A stretch of DNA of 64,000 nt. Source: Littorina saxatilis (Eukaryota; Mollusca; Gastropoda; Littorinimorpha; Littorinidae). Within the stretch, counting starts at the first letter, position 1; every line of letters starts with the position of its first letter. Below the pieces are notes generated by a model. That model worked only from the letters and a program-made list of their open reading frames with translations. It had not been told where the DNA came from and searched no databases. The DNA lies in contig NC_090261.1 of assembly GCF_037325665.1 (NCBI RefSeq), positions 67,646,930 through 67,710,929 of the forward strand, written 5' to 3'. Below are positions 46,769 through 52,619 of this stretch, in pieces. The position numbers and the translations under genes were made by a program.

Positions 46769-48793
46769 TGGGTGTGTGTGTGTGTGTGTGTGTGTGGCTG
46801 GCTGTTTATGTGTGTGTGTGTGCGTACGTGCGTGCGTGCGTGTGTATGTGTGTGTGTGTGCGTGTGTGTGTGAGCGTGTGTGTGTGTGTGTGTGTGTGCA
46901 TGCGTGCCTTGACTTGAAAGTGGCTTTTTCATGGCATTGCTTCTTACTCTTTAAGGTGCCAGGAGACTGGTTCCGTGCAACCGTCACCTAATTTTGTCGT
47001 CTACATTTAGAGCGCTTAATCAGTGACTTCCACTTGTTATTTCATCTCCTGGTTGTCACTCTGTCTCACGTGGTCATGATTCTCTCCCCAGGAACCCAGC
47101 CAGCCAGCTGCTGCTCACCTACCAGGCGCAAGAGGTTCTGATCCCAGACGGGAAGACCGCGGAACTTCTAGCGTTGCTTGACCAGTCCGAGGCCGCTCTG
47201 AAGGCCGGGTCCAACCTGTACCACGCGGCAGTCACGTGGTGCCAGGACAAGGGCAAGAAACAGATGGCCGACGCCGTTATAGAGCACGCGGCGAACAAGT
47301 TTCCCGATGACGTTGTGAGTTTTGTGAAGAATGGCTTTGTGAACTTTGTCAAGAATGACTGTCAAATTTATAATTAGTTTGAGATCTGAAAATGAATTCT
47401 ATTTCTTCTTTTTCTCTCTCCCCTGAATCCAGTCATATATAAATAGGTAATGTCTACTCTGAAAAAGTGCTCAGAATGAAAGAAAATCGGTGTATGCAAA
47501 TCAGGTGTTCGCTTGCTTCGCCGAGACGAGCGCTATCCGTTTCGGTCTTCGAGTTTGGGTTAGCAAAGTCTTACTACACGTAGTCTCGGCGAAGACTTTT
47601 TTTTTTAGGGTTGATGTTTTAGTTTCAGGCCGACAGATTGACTAATTGCTTTGATATGGCTTCGCGGGACTTGTTTGTGGATCAATTGTTGTTGCTTTGT
47701 GTCAGAACCTGGCGAGCCAAATGGCCAGCAGGCTGCGAGACGAGGAGAAATTCAATGAAGCCATTCCCTACGTGCATCGACTTCTGAAAGCCAAGTCCGG
47801 CGAAGCTAACGTGCTCTTGTTCTGTGGCGAGATACTTATGCGCTCTGGAAACCTTCCCAAGGCCAAGGAAATCTTCACCAAAGTCACACACTTGTGCAAA
47901 CCAGACTCGGGTGAACATAAGCAGGTACGAATGAAGTACATCAAGATGTTTGCAGATATCTTCCTTCGTGTGTTAACCACAGTATCAGAATTTGTTTCTG
48001 AATTTATTTCGTAAAAGATACCTATGTCAATCTGCGAAATTCATTCGACACTGACAAAATTCTAATCTGCACAGGAACCAGCCAGGCTGTGGTCGTGGTT
48101 GTGTGTCCAATTCGTAAGATTGACTCATCCCGAGAAAAAGCCTTGAAAGATCGTGATCATGGCATGATGGTTTATATGAATGGTTGCACAAAGGGAAGGT
48201 ATCTTTAATTGAAAACCTTTAAAAGGTAAATTGTTATGATAAATGTTTCTTTGTTTCTTCCTCCGCACTCTCTGCCTCTGCACTCTCTGCCTCTGCACTC
48301 TCTGCCTCTGCACTCTCTGCCTCTGCACTCTCTGCCTCTGCACTCTCTGCCTCTGCACTCTCTGCCTCTGCACTCTCTGCCTCTGCACTGATTCAGTCGT
48401 TACAGTGTCATAGTTTACCAGACACAATGAAGCTGTTATGTGCATTAACTACTCAGCGTCCCTTTCGCTAGTTCATGACTTCCAAAATTAATTTTGTTAA
48501 AACATTCCCATATATACAATCTTTTTTTGTTTTGCTTTCATAAATGGTCTTTCGTGAATAGGTCTTATAAATTACTTTCTTCGTTTTCTCTGCCAACTTG
48601 TTGGATTTTGTGCTTCGCAATACTGAATTTCCTACCGTCCCCATTCATCCGTCAACACCTAAACACCTTTACACCTCCTTCTAAAATGTTGAACATGACA
48701 TACATGATTGTATTTAATTTCTGTGTTTGTTGTTGACAGGCAAAGAGCGCCCTTAGTATGGTCGACATGATGGCCCAGCAGAAGAAAAAATGA
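6240..48793 (+). CDS. DUF4062-NACHT-TPR protein, nephrocystin-3-like (26 exons, 1249 aa)
   Basis: Exons: 6240-6509, 8228-8404, 10477-10602, 11989-12027, 12701-12884, 13553-13690, 15371-15600, 17748-17909, 18501-18605, 26916-26983, 31705-31792, 32036-32175, 33330-33441, 35024-35166, 36181-36334, 36479-36574, 37217-37362, 37910-38018, 41531-41680, 43178-43296, 44122-44266, 45494-45608, 46313-46550, 47092-47314, 47706-47924, 48740-48793. All introns are GT-AG, every phase joins, and the total is 3750 nt with TGA at 48791. The order is an N-terminal DUF4062 module, a NACHT-type P-loop ATPase, a winged-helix-like linker and a TPR superhelix. This is the architecture of nephrocystin-3-like STAND proteins. 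Vertebrate NPHP3 carries an additional N-terminal myristoylated coiled-coil segment, absent here, so it may belong to a sister DUF4062-NACHT-TPR family. The product is expected to be cytosolic, with no signal peptide or membrane segment. ATG 6240 is chosen because the next in-frame Met lies inside the DUF4062 fold. A ciliary role is only suggested by the NPHP3 resemblance. Confidence 0.88.
6541..6948. repeat. TG-rich microsatellite tract
   Basis: Long imperfect TG runs begin about 30 bases after the exon 1 donor. Open frames here (poly-VC or poly-HT) are simple-repeat artefacts. Confidence 0.9.
7012..7482. repeat. Nested inverted repeats in intron 1
   Basis: A 30-bp sequence at 7012-7041 is repeated perfectly in inverse orientation at 7379-7408. 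Within the right half, AATAACGAAAACC followed by the TATCTGGCTGATT segment at about 7350-7378 is inverted at about 7450-7480 with one mismatch, like the ends of a small MITE. A 26-bp tandem duplication (GCCATTGCTGTACAATCTGG...) lies at about 7109-7160. No coding content. Confidence 0.7.
7885..8157. repeat. Alternating-orientation 25-bp repeat array (intron 1)
   Basis: A unit of about 25 bp containing GGTTACAGAAAGGGTGTTCA occurs twice forward (about 7886-7930), three times reversed (about 7945-8035) and about four times forward again (about 8062-8157). It ends 70 bp before the exon 2 acceptor at 8227. The transcript could fold into long stems. The unit is well conserved across both orientations. 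Confidence 0.8.
8405..8996 (+). repeat. Minisatellite carrying the exon 2 splice donor
   Basis: The exon 2 junction reads GGCTAAG|GTGAGTTG. Directly downstream the unit AAGGTGAGTTG-(TTG)n-TTCGAGGCTAT repeats at 28-55 bp spacing, giving about 18 GGTGAGTT sites including the true one, then one altered copy (GGTGACTT). Each copy includes the last exon bases (GGCTA), a consensus donor and a TTG run of variable length. The true donor is taken as 8405 because it joins exon 3 in phase 0. The next downstream site would add an in-frame TAA. Confidence 0.92.
8997..9170 (-). repeat. tRNA-like SINE head, minus strand
   Basis: On the minus strand the segment starting near 9165 reads GGGCGCGGTGGCCTAGTCGA, resembling a pol III A box (TGGCCTAGTCG), and later GGTTCGATC, a B box (about 9092-9100). 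Arms do not pair well enough for a functional tRNA, so it is called a tRNA-derived retroposon fragment. Confidence 0.5.
9171..10476. other. Rest of intron 2
   Basis: It contains a GA/TG/TC compound microsatellite (about 9580-9700) and a TCTG then TC run (about 10045-10131). No further exon was found: exons 2 and 3 join in phase 0 without one. Confidence 0.6.
10757..10859 (+). repeat. 10-bp tandem repeat CAAATCAGAC/CAAATCACAC
   Basis: About ten copies of a 10-bp unit with an alternating G/C at one position. It lies directly after a sequence (10725-10757) that resembles a degenerate copy of the intron 6 48-bp unit (TCTTCCTCAGG). Confidence 0.85.
10918..11416 (-). mobile_element. SINE-like retroposon, copy 1 (intron 3)
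   Basis: Same family as 19874-20240 and 56964-57324. It is flanked by a 12-bp target duplication, CTCTAAACATAC (10906-10917) and CTCTGAACATAC (11417-11428), with one mismatch. Read on the minus strand it ends with GACGTTAAACACCAAATAAA followed by GAAA repeats, like a retroposon tail. Its head (about 11225-11416) differs from the other two copies. Confidence 0.75.
11848..11914. repeat. (GAT)n microsatellite
   Basis: About 22 GAT triplets in intron 3, about 75 bp upstream of the exon 4 acceptor. Confidence 0.9.
12566..12690 (+). repeat. Roughly 20-bp minisatellite before exon 5
   Basis: About six copies of a TTTTGGGATAACCATCGCA-type unit ending 10 bases before the exon 5 acceptor (12700). The array occupies the space where branch point and pyrimidine tract would lie. 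Confidence 0.8.
13762..14289 (-). repeat. 48-bp minisatellite with hammerhead-like core (intron 6)
   Basis: Eleven 48-bp units start at 13762 and every 48 bases after. On the minus strand a typical unit has GUGUUC (stem I), CUGAGGA (fits CUGANGA), an extra A, GACCCUAGGGUC (5-bp stem II), GAAA, CGUC (cleavage-type GUC), then GAACAU, which pairs with GUGUUC. GAAA is kept in all eleven units and CUGAGGA in ten. The stem III part is only the self-complementary ACGU, as expected for a dimeric ribozyme. Units 7-11 have a shorter stem II, and the extra A may lower activity. Function is inferred. Confidence 0.85.
14480..14520. repeat. (CA)n microsatellite
   Basis: Short CA run in intron 6. Confidence 0.85.
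14750..15012 (+). mobile_element. 3' tail of a CR1/L2-like retroposon with (ATTG)n end
   Basis: The segment holds CACGTTAAAGATCCCACGA near its start and ATGCGCGATATAAGCTTCAT before a terminal (TTGA)n run at 14994-15012. I recall this sequence class as an abundant retroposon 3' region in molluscs; no coding part is present. A G-rich homopolymer follows at 15084-15112. Confidence 0.6.
15241..15376 (+). repeat. Fourfold tandem copy of the exon 7 acceptor
   Basis: The 37-bp unit CTCTCTCCCTGTAG|GTGTGAGCGGC is repeated so that AG occurs at 15259, 15296, 15333 and 15370, exactly 37 bp apart. Each copy contains pyrimidine tract, acceptor and first exon bases. Only the last continues into the exon 7 reading frame. 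Use of the first copy meets TAG within about 75 bases. Confidence 0.95.
15708..15760 (+). repeat. Duplicate of the exon 7 3' end and donor
   Basis: AGCAGCAGTCCAGAACCTCC AAGGTA, the last bases of exon 7 with its donor (15580-15603), recurs about 129 bp downstream, followed by the same TACTCTCTTTTCC motif. A third partial copy of the intervening intron sequence lies at about 16610-16700. The upstream donor is preferred because it keeps phase 0. Confidence 0.85.
15955..16503. mobile_element. MITE with GCCGGTGTAACACGA ends (intron 7)
   Basis: The 15-bp GCCGGTGTAACACGA at 15955-15969 is inverted at the right end (TCGTGTTACACCGGC with one base variation, ending 16503). The interior repeats the motif TTTACTCC or GGAGTAAA with TTTCGTACGAAA many times in both orientations, so the whole element is strongly self-complementary. 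There is no open frame. Confidence 0.75.
17093..17378. mobile_element. MITE with AGGTGTGGTTA ends (intron 7)
   Basis: The left end AGGTGTGGTTACGGTAAC matches the complement of the right end GTTACCTTAACCACACCT with one mismatch. CCTACCCTA occurs near both ends and an A-rich centre lies between. It is non-coding. Confidence 0.75.
18030..18211. repeat. CT-rich microsatellite (intron 8)
   Basis: A CTCTGT-type tract passing into about 35 pure CT dinucleotides. Confidence 0.9.
18840..19862. other. Unassigned part of intron 9
   Basis: About 1 kb without recognisable coding, RNA or terminal-repeat structure. It may be part of an unrecognised repeat. Confidence 0.4.
19874..20240 (-). mobile_element. 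SINE-like retroposon, copy 2 (intron 9)
   Basis: Flanked by the 11-bp target duplication GTTAGCTGTTT (19863-19873 and 20241-20251). On the minus strand it begins CCCCCCGCGGGTTAGGGGGA, runs through TGTCGTAAGAGGCGACTAA, and ends GACGTTAAACACCAAATAAA with a GAAA tail. No tRNA-like head is evident. It is the same family as copy 3 at 56964-57324. Confidence 0.85.
20272..20420. repeat. (CTGT)n and (CT)n microsatellite
   Basis: Tetranucleotide run followed by dinucleotide run, close to the left end of the LTR element. Confidence 0.9.
20577..21117 (+). repeat. Left LTR (541 bp)
   Basis: Begins TGTTAGGAAACG and ends CGTGTAACA, the TG...CA form with a short inverted end (TGTTA/TAACA). It contains AATAAA motifs near 20993 and 21056. 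It is the same length as the right LTR. Confidence 0.95.
25533..26073 (+). repeat. Right LTR (541 bp)
   Basis: Same termini and length as the left LTR. I saw no difference when comparing the two by eye. The GTTAG duplication follows at 26074-26078. Confidence 0.95.
26195..26310. repeat. CAAA-type tetranucleotide tract
   Basis: Imperfect (AAAC)n run in intron 9. Confidence 0.85.
26469..26819. mobile_element. MITE-like element, CAGGGCCGGACC ends
   Basis: Ends CAGGGCCGGACC and GGTCCGGCCCTG are a 12-bp inverted repeat. CATTTA flanks both sides (26463-26468 and 26820-26825) as a possible 6-bp duplication. The interior resembles the element at 272-610. It ends about 95 bp before exon 10. Confidence 0.7.
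27189..27338. repeat. Long near-perfect hairpin (intron 10)
   Basis: GCTATTGTGTTTTCAGCGTA and about 45 further bases are mirrored by the complementary strand ending at about 27338. This gives arms of roughly 65 bp with only a few mismatches and a loop of about 6 bases near 27269. It appears to be the inverted end of a larger non-coding element reaching to about 27760, where a related GAATAGCTATATT segment occurs. Confidence 0.8.
28166..29488 (+). pseudogene. LINE polyprotein C-terminus with RNase H (440 codons, truncated)
   Basis: The frame is open for 440 codons but is only the tail of the polyprotein. RNase H motifs: D170 in VYTDGS, E206 in FTAEMY, D232 in ILSDSKSS, and D283 in GIRGNDLAD, preceded by WLPSHTG. 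A CCHC-like end, CECG...FHHLFAGC, follows at about 372-390 as in I/Jockey-type LINEs. Upstream, the same frame continues as coding-like sequence only to a stop near 28104. The preserved frame suggests a fairly recent insertion. It is not a host gene. Confidence 0.8.
29879..30259. repeat. T-rich and (ATT)n tracts
   Basis: Poly-T runs of 8-30 bases, a duplicated CCACAACCA/TTAAGGTTCCCC segment (about 29944 and 30026), and (TTA)n near 30240. All lie within the LINE 3' part. Confidence 0.7.
30860..31704. other. Rest of intron 10
   Basis: No exon, RNA or element end was recognised. It contains short T-runs and a CTT run at about 31567-31580. Confidence 0.5.
31806..31911. repeat. TG microsatellite next to the exon 11 donor
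   Basis: About 50 TG units starting 13 bases downstream of the donor at 31793. Confidence 0.9.
32368..32708 (+). repeat. Duplicated 75-bp block around a (CCTT)n tract
   Basis: CACTTCGC...GACACTCCAGG...TTGATTCACTG at about 32368-32448 recurs at about 32636-32708. An imperfect (CTTC)n/(CTCCCTT)n run fills 32466-32625. Confidence 0.8.
32716..33269. mobile_element. Foldback/MITE-like element (intron 12)
   Basis: The left end ATGAGACCAAGGGTAGG (32716) is inverted at the right end (CCTACCCTTGGTCTCAT, ending 33269). Inner blocks such as CTCATCTCCAAGGCAGA at about 32924 and TCTGCCTTAGAGATGAG at about 33047 are also complementary, so the arms extend imperfectly almost to the centre. It is non-coding and ends 60 bp before exon 13. 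Confidence 0.75.
33588..33762. mobile_element. MITE, GTGGAACCCCC family, copy 1 (intron 13)
   Basis: CGGTGGAACCCCCCTTATAA at the left and GGGGGGTTCCACTG at the right form terminal inverted repeats. TA at 33586-33587 and 33763-33764 forms a TA duplication, so it is likely a Tc1/mariner-type non-autonomous element. Related copies are at 43850-44090, 61300-62628 and 63160-63303. Confidence 0.8.
33763..34408 (+). repeat. 33-bp minisatellite abutting the MITE
   Basis: About 19-20 copies of a 33-bp unit, ATTGGAACATAATGTAAGCC plus TATGAGTCCTATC, starting at the very end of the MITE. Period 33 keeps minus-strand frames open ([11 protein letters not shown] repeats); these are not genes. Confidence 0.92.
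35190..36000 (+). repeat. Tandem repeat of about 140 bp with a foldback insertion (intron 14)
   Basis: Blocks containing TTTTAGTGCACCATGYGATT and TTTGACCAACCAGGATT repeat at about 35210-35350 and 35350-35520. A third, more diverged block is at about 35900-36000. Between them, about 35570-35830 is an imperfect inverted repeat with arms of about 100 bp (AACGTCTAATTGTG... against ...CACAATTAAACGTT), apparently a foldback element. Confidence 0.7.
36069..36176. repeat. TA/TG microsatellite ending at the exon 15 acceptor
   Basis: TA run, then about 40 TG units ending TGTTTCAG at 36180, so the polypyrimidine tract is replaced by a UG repeat. Confidence 0.92.
36384..36490 (+). repeat. Duplicated exon 16 acceptor region
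   Basis: TATAGCCAGC...CACACCTGT...TGCAGGTGTTGT occurs at about 36377-36427 and again at 36436-36490. The second copy is the real acceptor (AG at 36478). Confidence 0.75.
36615..36722. repeat. G-run and TG microsatellite (intron 16)
   Basis: Two G homopolymers bracket a TG run. Confidence 0.9.
38070..38420. repeat. (GAT)n/(GAC)n/(GAG)n compound tract (intron 18)
   Basis: Imperfect trinucleotide repeat of about 350 bp, with a larger duplicated block (GATGGTGATAACAACGACGA at about 38156 and 38242). Confidence 0.9.
38684..40654 (+). repeat. 27-bp minisatellite, about 73 copies (intron 18)
   Basis: The unit is CCACGACACTCACCAACAAC plus CTGGCTA. The first two copies lack one C (26 bp). The main variant is A to G in CAACA[A/G]CCTGG. 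G-type units are spaced 3, 13, 3, 3, 6, 5 and 4 units apart in the second half, indicating local block duplication. Homogeneity is very high. As 27 is a multiple of 3, at least four frames stay open for 1.9 kb or more, but no splice sites connect them and exons 18 and 19 join across the array. Confidence 0.97.
40750..41162 (+). repeat. 45-bp minisatellite, about 9 copies (intron 18)
   Basis: The unit contains GTTGATCTTGGCTTTATCTC, ATTCCCCCGTGAAAGCCTGA and AGAGT. Copies are nearly identical. Confidence 0.93.
41272..41536 (+). repeat. 50-bp repeat carrying the exon 19 acceptor
   Basis: TTTTCCCCCAG|GCTGTG recurs with AG at 41330, 41380, 41430, 41480 and 41530, exactly 50 bp apart. A sixth, less complete copy (CACCGCCAG|GCTGTG) has AG at 41280. 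Only the last continues into exon 19. Fifty is not a multiple of 3, so using the copy just upstream would shift the frame. Confidence 0.95.
41681..43177. other. Intron 19
   Basis: It contains a perfect 11-bp hairpin GTCGCTGAGTG/CACTCAGCGAC (42593-42618) with an ATTT loop. Otherwise it is AT-rich sequence without recognised elements. Confidence 0.6.
43850..44090. mobile_element. MITE, GTGGAACCCCC family, copy 2 (intron 20)
   Basis: Left end CAGTGGAACACCCCATTTAA, diverged right end GGGGCTTTGACTG, TA on both sides (43848-43849 and 44091-44092). An internal block of about 62 bp (GGAGCTATATTTAGGCCTAC...) is tandemly duplicated. It ends 31 bp before the exon 21 coding start, so it supplies part of that acceptor region. 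Confidence 0.7.
44861..45264 (+). mobile_element. 5'-truncated retroposon with AAGAAG tail (intron 21)
   Basis: Flanked by the 11-bp duplication TATGACAAACT (44850-44860 and 45265-45275). It ends with GCGAACGACAAGAAGAAG. No coding content. It fits a non-LTR retroposon 3' end with a GAA-type tail. Confidence 0.7.
46565..46665 (+). repeat. 30-bp tandem repeat after exon 23
   Basis: About three copies of GTGGGGTGGGTGATTGGAGG plus GAGGTAAG, beginning about 20 bases after the donor. Each includes GAGGTAAG, itself donor-like. Confidence 0.75.
46733..46906. repeat. TG microsatellite (intron 23)
   Basis: Imperfect TG tract with a few CG interruptions. Confidence 0.9.
48255..48388 (+). repeat. 15-bp minisatellite (intron 25)
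   Basis: About nine copies of CACTCTCTGCCTCTG. Confidence 0.95.
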
Positions 48794-48868
48794 ATCTTTC
48801 TTCAGCGAATATAGACAGTGTTCCGGGGGGGGGGGGGAAACTCTGTCTGGATTGTGTGTGTGTGTGTT

Positions 48869-48940
<72 letters not shown>

Positions 48941-49071
48941 GCCGTAGAAGAATTGCACCCCATCAAAACGGCGACTGAGGCATTCATGACGTCACAATGT
49001 ATGATGAGCTCCGATATGTATACGTCACGCAGTCGCTACCTGCGTGGGTTCGAACAGAAATACTACAGATC

Positions 49072-49331
49072 TCTGGTTCGAACCACAGGTTCGGCGAAAG
49101 TTTCAGGGCTGGGAGAATATGAAGACACGTATGCATAATCTCTCGTCTCTCATTATGATGATCGTATCTGGAAACATTGACGAGACAAGCCTAATGCCGG
49201 CGTGTCAACGAAAACAGCCTCAGTGGGCTTGTTCTAATCAAAGTAACACATGGCATATCCTCAGCGTATTACAGCGTATAGGCCAACTGGTCCAAAAGGA
49301 CGTTGAACTCTAATAGTCAGTCAATCAGTCT
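49072..49331 (+). mobile_element. SINE fragment (same family as 58097-58527)
   Basis: It shares ordered motifs with the minus-strand SINE at 58097-58527: a tRNA B-box-like GGTTCGAACC, GAAAGTTTCAGGGCTGGGAG, GAAGACACG, CTCTCGTCTCTCATTATGAT, CATTGACGAGACAAGCC, GGGCTTGTTCTAATCAAAGT, GACGTTGAACTCTAATAGTC and a CAGTC tail. The 5' part of the tRNA head is missing or degenerate. Confidence 0.75.
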
Positions 49332-49351
49332 GGTACGCCTTTTTTTTTTAA

Positions 49352-49580
49352 AGGGGTCTCAAGGGAGCTTATTATTCATTGCCGCCATGGTAGCTTTTCT
49401 CCACTGATAAGTGCCTGAGACCGACGTTTGCCTCACTATTTGCAAGGGACGCAACCTCCCCCGAAATCTGCGTATGCTGCCTGTATGGCGGGGTAAAAAC
49501 GGTCATACACGTAAAAATCCACTCGTGCTAAAATCATGAGTGAACGTGGGAGTCCGTATGCCCATGAACAAAGAAGAAGA
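49352..49580 (+). mobile_element. SINE-like retroposon with GAAGAAGAA tail
   Basis: Contains GGGGTAAAAACGGTCATACA, CGTAAAAATCCACTCGTG and GTGAACGTGGGAG followed by CCCATGAACAAAGAAGAAGA. I recall this as a common molluscan retroposon 3' end. The head is not defined. Confidence 0.5.
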
Positions 49581-50010
49581 AAAAGGGACGCAACTCTTCT
49601 ACAGCGAGTCCAAACTCCGACAGAGTTATTTCTGGAATTCGTCTGATGACCTCAATCCAAGTTGGCAGCATTGTGCGGCATCAAATCTGCACGTGATTCT
49701 CGAGAAGAAGAGAATGTCAGTTCGGCAGAGCTTGAACGTATGAAAGTTTCTGGCTGAAAATGTAAGAGCCAGATAGCCTACTGAAACGATTTGATTGAAT
49801 CGTCTCCATAAATATGCTTTGTGATTTTGTTAGAAATTGTAGCCTATGTCTTGCCATGTTTTGAGGAAAGTTTTGTGAGCAAAAGAACAAATTTGATAAT
49901 GACTGAATTGTCCCCAGAGCAGTTATAATGTATGGTCTTGTCATGTTGTTTATGAAGATTTGTAAGATATAAATCGATGTTCGTTTTCGTTGTGGTGATG
50001 CTTAGGTTAT

Positions 50011-50064
<54 letters not shown>

Positions 50065-50537
50065 CGCATTTGAACAGTTTAACTGCCGCATCTTCATCAT
50101 CATCATCGTCGTCGTCGGCGGCGGCTGCGTCGTCATCGTTACAGCTACCAGTACCACTATCACCACCCAACCACCACACCAAATTAATTGAATTAACACT
50201 TACTCTGCGCTCAATATGAGAAAAATAATCTCGACTGTAATGCAGTTTGACGAATCACAAAATGAGATCGCAATGTGATACGGTCTTGTTCTTGATAGGG
50301 AGAGTCCACTGTATTCTAAAAGTAAAACTGAGAATCAGTATTATTTTGTATTTGATGTTGTCTTCAGATCTGTGGCTGATGTGGGCGTTTTTTCCCCTTT
50401 GTTTCAGTGTGTGTGTCAGATAGAATGGTTAATAGTGTTGGCATTGTAATCTCAGATTGTTTCTAACATTTAATTGTTTCTTACCGTTATGCTATCCGTC
50501 CCGTGATTCCAATTGTTATGTGCTTGGTTTATTGCAT

Positions 50538-50543
50538 AATAAA
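50538..50543 (+). terminator. Candidate poly(A) signal AATAAA
   Basis: First canonical signal downstream of the 26-exon gene, about 1.75 kb after its stop. Not proven; an earlier variant signal is possible. Confidence 0.3.
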
Positions 50544-50584
50544 TTTGTATCTAGAATCCGTTCATCTTTATTCCGCTTTTGGAG

Positions 50585-51057
50585 GTAGAGGTGTGTGTGT
50601 GTGTGTGTGTGCCTGTGTGTGTGTGTGTGTGTTTGTGTGTGTGTTTGTATGTGCACGTGTGTGTGTATGTGTGTCAGTGTGTGTGCGTACGTGTGTCACT
50701 GAGTGTGACTGAACTTGATGTGTGTGTGTGTGTGTGTGTGTGTATGCAGTATTGTGGGCGGTACGTGCACGCGTATGTGTGTGTGTGTACGTGTGTAAGT
50801 GTGTTTGTGTCAATGTGTGTGAATGTGTGTGTGCGGGGTGTGTGTGTGGTATGCAGTATGTGTGGGTGCGTGCGCGTATGTGTGTGTGTGTAGGGCCCTA
50901 CGTCGCCGGCCGGTCGGTGAGTGTGACGGCCGGGTGTACGTGTGTCAGTATGTGTGTGTGTGTGCGGTGTGTGTGTGTGTATGCAGTACAGTGTGGGTAC
51001 GTGCACGCCGGCGTGCGCGTATGTGTGAGTGTGTGTGTGTGTGTGTAGTGTGCATGT
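50585..51057. repeat. Long imperfect TG tract
   Basis: About 470 bp of TG with scattered GC and AC substitutions. Apparent ORFs here are artefacts. Confidence 0.9.
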
Positions 51058-51059
51058 GT

Positions 51060-52600
51060 GTCATTAATGGAGTGTGCGACTGTCAAGGGTCAAACACAAC
51101 ATTTAGAGTATTGTGTGCAGACTGTTGCACATTCACTCCGTGCAGACCGTGATCATTAGACAGACTGACAGCCAACCAACCAGTCAGTCTCAGTCGGACA
51201 TACCCCACTGACCCCCCCCCCCCCCTCCCCCCAACACACGCACACATCCCACAACCACAATCATTTAATAAAACGGCTGCCGGTTTGGAATTTATTGTAC
51301 AAAGGCTGATATTTTGCATTGATACATTCACAAAAACTTCTGTAGAAAAGACCCGCTATCTCTTCATCATTTCAACATCTGCCCGATTGAACGGAAAAAT
51401 GAGTTCCCGAAATCAAGGACAGCAACTCCGTTCGGCACGCGACGCAGCGCCATGACAAACGCGAACTCCGAAAGCTCAACAGTTCTGTGTCAATCCGTCA
51501 GGTGCCTGTGGCATATGTCGTGCAGAGTTATCTTTTCCTTGACGACTGTTTACGTCTGAGAAAAGATGGCCGACTGACATAAGGTCGGTTTCAGTTGTGA
51601 AGAGAACAAGAGCGTTTGCCCTGAGGTTTGTGTTATTGCTGTTTTGCAACATTTGTTTCGTACTAGAAGATAAAAGTAAATTATTTGACTCATTTGTTTC
51701 AACGATTTCTGTCAAGCAACATTTCTTCTCGGATTCTTACGTAAATGCCTCGTTGTAAACTGCACAGCAGTTCGATCAAGGTTTCATTTTCGTTGTGAAT
51801 TATGCGATCATTTGAGAAGATCTTAGCTATAAAAAAAAAAGTGGATAACGTTGCACTTTACAATTCGACTCGTTGGTTATAATGATGTTTCGCACTGAGG
51901 CCAGCTCAAGGAGAAGCTCATTTTGGTTCAACAGGAATGAACTTTTTACAAAGTACAATTTAAACATGCTGAAAATGCATGTTAACCAAAAAAGAGATTG
52001 TGCATTTTAGCAGTGTGTTAATATATGTCAGGACTACGTACGAAGTCTTTAACAAAAAATGTTTTTTCTTACTTATAAATACCTAAGCCGAATTGAAGCC
52101 TGACGATCAAATTATCTTTTTAATAAAGATCAAAGGTCGTTGTCTACATTTTTATACCGAAATTGCCATTTGATCATTAAAATGCAGAGACTATTATCTA
52201 CAATTATCAACAATACACCCCCTTTCGATCAGGAAAGACGAAGCCAGTGTAGCCGTTTGAAAATTCATTGTAGTATTCCAGCGTAGTACTCATAGTACTA
52301 GTAGGATATCCTTATTTGGAAAATGCTAAGCGCAAAACTCCTCTCAAATCCCGTGCATTTCGTGCGTTTAAAAAAAAGCGTGGACAGCGCTCAGTGTCAA
52401 ACTGTTGGTGCACTTGTTTGGGCGTGGCTATAAGCATAGTGACGTGAATTTGATTGGTCAGTATTTTTAGGCAAAGCACATGTGCACATCCTAGATACTG
52501 GGTCACAACTATGGGACATGGACACCAGGAAAAAAAGTAGGACTGAATTGAGTGAAATACTCTTTTTTAAGTGCAAAAGACATGCCTGTATCTTTTTCTG
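51060..52600. other. Intergenic, nothing recognised
   Basis: AT-rich apart from a C-run at 51211-51228. No splice-bounded exon, RNA gene or element end was seen on either strand. Confidence 0.5.
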
Positions 52601-52619
52601 TCAAAGAGAGGACCTTTCA

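Larger units (their letters stand above)
45494..48793 (+). other. Exons 22-26: C-terminal TPR-like region (residues 968-1249)
   Basis: These exons are helical, with degenerate TPR-like units such as [20 protein letters not shown] (exon 22), [19 protein letters not shown] (exon 23) and [19 protein letters not shown] (exon 25). Exon 26 adds 17 codons ending in QQKKK and TGA. The acceptor CTTGACAG at 48739 and the short terminal exon are supported by phase only, so the exact C-terminus is a little less certain than the core. Confidence 0.78.
48794..50543 (+). other. Probable 3' UTR and downstream of the main gene
   Basis: The stop is TGA 48791-48793. The region includes a G-run, TG runs (48857-48939 and 50015-50060), SINE fragments and finally AATAAA at 50538-50543, the first clear poly(A) signal seen on this strand. 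The UTR extent is inferred. Confidence 0.4.
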
